Origin: Ch67 sp964491665
GTDB taxonomy: Bacteria; Pseudomonadota; Gammaproteobacteria; Pseudomonadales; Ketobacteraceae
Assembly: GCA_964491665.1 (NCBI GenBank)
Contig: CAZBII010000004.1
Coordinates: forward strand, 1 to 64,000
DNA: 64,000 nucleotides
Reading direction: 5' to 3'
A program made the position numbers and the translations under genes. How positions within the stretch are numbered: position 1 is the first letter of the stretch; every line of letters starts with the position of its first letter. The notes under the pieces are model-generated. The model did not search any database, was not told the origin of the DNA, and was given only the letters and a program-made list of their open reading frames with translations. Below, piece by piece: positions 61,061-64,000 of the stretch.

Positions 61061-62155
61061 ATGTCAAACCAGGGCAACAATGGCGGCAAAAATCCGCTGA
61101 AAGGGCGCGGTGCGGTGAGCAATCCCACCGGCCGTTTCGAGCAGCGCATTTCCGTGCTGGAAGAGGAATTCCTGCCGTCAAAGCGCGACACGGTTTTCCT
61201 GCCGGAGCAGGCCAAATCCCTGATTACCCGCAACCAGTCGCCGGACGTGCCGTTCCTGCAGTCCATCAATCCCTATCGTGGCTGCGAGCACGGCTGCATC
61301 TACTGTTTTGCCCGTCCCAACCACGCCTATGTGGGCCTGTCGCCGGGGCTGGATTTCGAGACCCGCATCTTTGTGAAGGAAAACGCCATCGAGGCACTGC
61401 GGCGCGATCTGGTGCGGCCTTCCTACCAGTGCTCGCCGATCTGCATCGGTACCGCGACCGATCCCTACCAGCCGGTGGAAGCGGAGCGCAAACTCACCCG
61501 CCAGATCCTGCAATTGCTGCTGGAATGCCGGCATCCGGTGACGCTGATTACCAAGAACCAGCTGGTGGCGCGGGATGTGGATGTGCTGGCGGAACTGGCG
61601 CAGCAGTCGCTGGTGAAGGTGATGATCAGCCTGACCACTCTCGACAACCAGACCAAGCGCTGGCTGGAGCCGCGCACGTCATCCGGCGAGGCGCGGCTGC
61701 GGGCGGTAGCCACGTTACGGGCAGCGGGTGTGCCGGTAGGCATTCTGGTGGCGCCGCTGATTCCCTGGATCAACGATCACGAAACCGAGCAGCTGCTGGA
61801 ACGGGCGGCTCAGGCTGGTGCGCAGGGTGCCAATTTCATGCTGCTGCGGTTGCCGCTGGAAGTGGCGCCGCTGTTTGTGGAATGGCTGCAGACCCATTAT
61901 CCGGACCGGGCCGAGCGGGTGCTGGCCACGATCCGCGATGCGCGTGGCGGCAAGCTGTATGAATCGAAGTTCGGCGCGCGCATGACCGGCTCTGGTGAAT
62001 ATGCCCGGTTGTATGCCCAGCGTTTCCACCTGGCCTGTCGCAAGGTGGGATTGAACTTTGATCGTGTGCGCGGCGAGGTGCTGGATTGCAGCCGGTTCGT
62101 GCCACCGATGGTGGCACGGCCGGCGCGGGAGGATTCCCAGTTAAGTCTGTTTTGA
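61061..62155 (+). CDS. PA0069-family radical SAM protein (SPL-like)
   Basis: 364 residues. The iron-sulfur motif reads CEHGCIYCFARPNHAYVG, with a CxxxCxxC cluster. The N-terminal region (NPYRGCEHGC) and ARMTGSGEYARL near the end are typical of the PA0069/spore-photoproduct-lyase-like family. It binds a [4Fe-4S] cluster and SAM. The substrate is unknown; the family resemblance and the LexA-like site suggest DNA repair. Confidence 0.9.
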   Translation: MSNQGNNGGKNPLKGRGAVSNPTGRFEQRISVLEEEFLPSKRDTVFLPEQAKSLITRNQSPDVPFLQSINPYRGCEHGCIYCFARPNHAYVGLSPGLDFETRIFVKENAIEALRRDLVRPSYQCSPICIGTATDPYQPVEAERKLTRQILQLLLECRHPVTLITKNQLVARDVDVLAELAQQSLVKVMISLTTLDNQTKRWLEPRTSSGEARLRAVATLRAAGVPVGILVAPLIPWINDHETEQLLERAAQAGAQGANFMLLRLPLEVAPLFVEWLQTHYPDRAERVLATIRDARGGKLYESKFGARMTGSGEYARLYAQRFHLACRKVGLNFDRVRGEVLDCSRFVPPMVARPAREDSQLSLF

Positions 62156-62167
62156 GCGGGCCGGTTG

Positions 62168-63088
62168 TCAGCGATGCTGTTTTGCCCGGTTCTGTGCAGT
62201 GGCCAGTGCCTGGGCGGCGGGCGGCGCGTAACGGGCTTTCACCGGCAGCAGTGGCAGGCTCAACCGCACCAGTTGTGCCAGCGGTTTGAACAGCAGTTCC
62301 TGTGGCCGGCCCCATTCCACATGCAGGGTTTTGCGGAGGGCGTGGGGCAGGGTAGCGGCGGTATTCAGCATCAGCCAGCCGCCGGCAGTGCGGTAAGCAA
62401 AATTCCAGATGCCATCCGGCAGCCACTTCAGGAATGGCGGCTTGCGTGATTTCTTCAGGGTCACGTCAATCAGGTAGCGCGCCAGACTGGTTTCCTCCAG
62501 CCGTTCTTCCACCATTTTGTTGAAATAACTCCAGAAGGCGGACGTGTCGGCGGGCATGTCCTCGGCCCGGATGCCCATGACCCGGCCCTGCTGCACCCAT
62601 TCCCGGTACAGCTGCGCTTCCTCGGCTGGCGTGAAGGGCTGCTCGCCGAACAGGCGCTGGGTGGTGACCATGGTGTAGTAGGTGGTCATGTGAACCCAGG
62701 CGTAGGCCTCGCGGTCGAGGGCGAAATAGCGGCGGCCCTTGTCGTCAGTGCCCTTGATGTCGCGGTGCAGGTCGCGCAGGTCGCGGCCGGCCTGGGGCGA
62801 TCCTTCCGGCCCGCCGTACAGCAGGCGCATGCCCCATTCCGCCGTGCGCTGCATGCGGCCCCAGGGATCGGTCTTGAACACCGAGTGCTGCTCCACACCT
62901 GCACCCACCACCGGATGCGCCACCTGCAGCAGCAGGGTGGTGCCGGCCATCAGCAGTTGCAGGTTGTCGCCGGCATGCTTCCAGGCCAGCGAGTCCGGTC
63001 CGAGAGCGGCGGGCGGCTCAGGATGTGCGGGCGTTGTGGTGGGGTTGGGAGCGGAAGACGAAATGCTGGAAACACTGGCTGGGGTCAT
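62168..63088 (-). CDS. MpaB/DUF2236 family oxygenase-like protein
   Basis: 306 residues. Core motifs of DUF2236 are present: QLLMAGTTLLLQVAHPVVGAGV, DPWGRMQRTAEW, EAYAWVHMTTYYTMV and GWLMLNTAATLPHALRK. Family members related to rubber oxygenase and MpaB bind haem and cleave hydrocarbon chains; this one has no assigned substrate. It converges with the radical SAM gene (stops 12 bp apart) and diverges from an acyl-CoA ligase gene. Confidence 0.87.
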   Translation of the reverse strand: MTPASVSSISSSAPNPTTTPAHPEPPAALGPDSLAWKHAGDNLQLLMAGTTLLLQVAHPVVGAGVEQHSVFKTDPWGRMQRTAEWGMRLLYGGPEGSPQAGRDLRDLHRDIKGTDDKGRRYFALDREAYAWVHMTTYYTMVTTQRLFGEQPFTPAEEAQLYREWVQQGRVMGIRAEDMPADTSAFWSYFNKMVEERLEETSLARYLIDVTLKKSRKPPFLKWLPDGIWNFAYRTAGGWLMLNTAATLPHALRKTLHVEWGRPQELLFKPLAQLVRLSLPLLPVKARYAPPAAQALATAQNRAKQHR

Positions 63089-63303
63089 CGCAGTTTCTCG
63101 TTGGGGGAATACGGATTTTCGGCAATTTATTTGCTCGAGACACAGTGCTTATAGTGTCTCGTCGCGGGCGCTGTCAAGGAGAAAATATACACACTGTTCA
63201 GTGGCGGGGTTGTTGGTTAACGGGGAAATGCGGTACCTTCCTGCCCACTGTTTTGACTTGAGAGTCACGCCGGAATTAATCCATCAGCAGTGGGAAAAAC
63301 AAC

Positions 63304-64000
63304 ATGCCGTACTACAGGGAAATCAGAACGTTGGGCGACATCGCCCGTTATCATGGCAGCCAGCGTCCGGACGCCACCGCTTTTGTATTCGAGGAGCGCG
63401 AATCGGACTACCAGACCTTCAACCGTCACACCAGCCAGATCGCCAACGGTCTGCTGGCGGAAAAGCTGCCGCCCCAGTCCCGCATCGCGGTGATGGGCAA
63501 GAATTCCGACTGGTATTACGAACTGCTGATCGGCAACGCCAAGGCCGACATGGTGACAGTGGGCATCAACTGGCGTCTGGCGCCGCCGGAAGTGGCCTGG
63601 ATTCTCAACGACGCGCAGGCGCGCATTATGTTTGTGGGCAAGGAGTTCGTGCCTCTCTATGAAAGCATCCGCGACCAGCTGACCACTGTGCAGAAGGTGA
63701 TTGTGCTGGCGGATCAGGACGACCGTTATCCCAGCTTTGTGCAGTGGCGCGGCGCGCAGTCGCCCGATGATCCGCATGTGAAGGTCAACCCGGAAGATGT
63801 GGCCGTGCAGATGTACACCAGCGGCACCACCGGCCATCCCAAGGGCGTGCAGGTGTCGCACCAGGCGTTTTACGCGCTGAATGAAATCGCCGATCGGCTG
63901 GGCGAGCCGGAAGAAGAGTGGACCGAGTGGACCGACCGCGATGTCAGTCTGCTGGCCATGCCCAACTTTCACATTGGCGGCACTGGCTGGGCGCTGATCG
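63304..64000 (+). CDS. Acyl-CoA synthetase/AMP-dependent ligase, 3' truncated by window
   Basis: About 232 residues are visible from the ATG at 63304, and the frame is open to the end of the window. IARYHGSQRPDATAFVFEERE starts the AMP-binding domain, and the phosphate loop YTSGTTGHPKGVQVSH is intact; LLAMPNFHIGGTGW continues the adenylation fold. It should activate a fatty or other carboxylic acid as acyl-AMP and then acyl-CoA. The gap 63089-63303 before it holds only non-coding sequence. Confidence 0.93.
   Translation, partial: MPYYREIRTLGDIARYHGSQRPDATAFVFEERESDYQTFNRHTSQIANGLLAEKLPPQSRIAVMGKNSDWYYELLIGNAKADMVTVGINWRLAPPEVAWILNDAQARIMFVGKEFVPLYESIRDQLTTVQKVIVLADQDDRYPSFVQWRGAQSPDDPHVKVNPEDVAVQMYTSGTTGHPKGVQVSHQAFYALNEIADRLGEPEEEWTEWTDRDVSLLAMPNFHIGGTGWALI

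Overview
This window looks like a high-GC gammaproteobacterial chromosome, probably of the Pseudomonadales/Oceanospirillales type (Alcanivorax-like is a guess). The evidence is rdgC, an AlgP-like protein, a PA0069-family radical SAM gene, an imelysin iron cluster and Fur- and LexA-type sites. A complete Mu-like transposable prophage interrupts it. I saw no rRNA, tRNA or CRISPR array.

Host left flank (1-23165). The window opens inside a Pat-type protein lysine acetyltransferase gene, followed at once by a class II histone-deacetylase-family gene: a probable acetylation/deacetylation pair. After a terminator come an HSL-type esterase and an iron-regulated operon behind a sigma70 promoter overlapped by a Fur-like box. 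The operon encodes an LbtU-type porin, imelysin, a di-haem oxidoreductase, a second imelysin-like lipoprotein and a DUF1513 protein. A convergent Tat-exported multicopper oxidase, an SRPBCC protein, a ferritin-like diiron protein, the AlgP-like coiled-coil protein, a thiolase, a double-FHA membrane protein, rdgC, a small hydrolase and a lipoprotein follow. A leftward operon (AMP/thymidine-phosphorylase-like, PRPP-synthetase-like, RMD1/DUF155) ends the flank.

Prophage (23166-60966, 37,801 bp). The exact ends can be read: both termini are 5'-TGTA, both carry a TGAGA box beginning at base 20, and a 5-bp duplication (CAGGG) flanks the element. The order is Mu-like. First is a leftward immunity region: a repressor plus an unusual gene that runs out of the phage end. 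Then come Ner, small early genes, MuA transposase, MuB ATPase, DUF3164, GemA and Mor. A strong terminator precedes an inverted AT-rich membrane-protein gene (probable moron). Lysis genes, the packaging and head genes of the Mu gp25-29 series, a MuF protein fused to a zincin-like HExxH domain, protease with nested scaffold, capsid, contractile tail sheath and tube, a -2 frameshift tail chaperone, tape measure, baseplate and two large receptor-binding proteins follow. Three late transcription units share the motif AAGCCC(C)TTTAATCCC followed by an inverted repeat.

Host right flank (60972-64000). A PA0069-family radical SAM gene lies behind a LexA-like box that starts 62 bp from the phage end. 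It is followed by a leftward MpaB/DUF2236 oxygenase-family gene and the start of an acyl-CoA ligase gene that leaves the window.

The best candidates for undescribed biology are the MuF-zincin fusion with its acidic coupled neighbour, the two accessory genes in non-lytic orientation (left-end gene and inverted membrane gene), and the conserved late-leader architecture with one sequestered ribosome-binding site.
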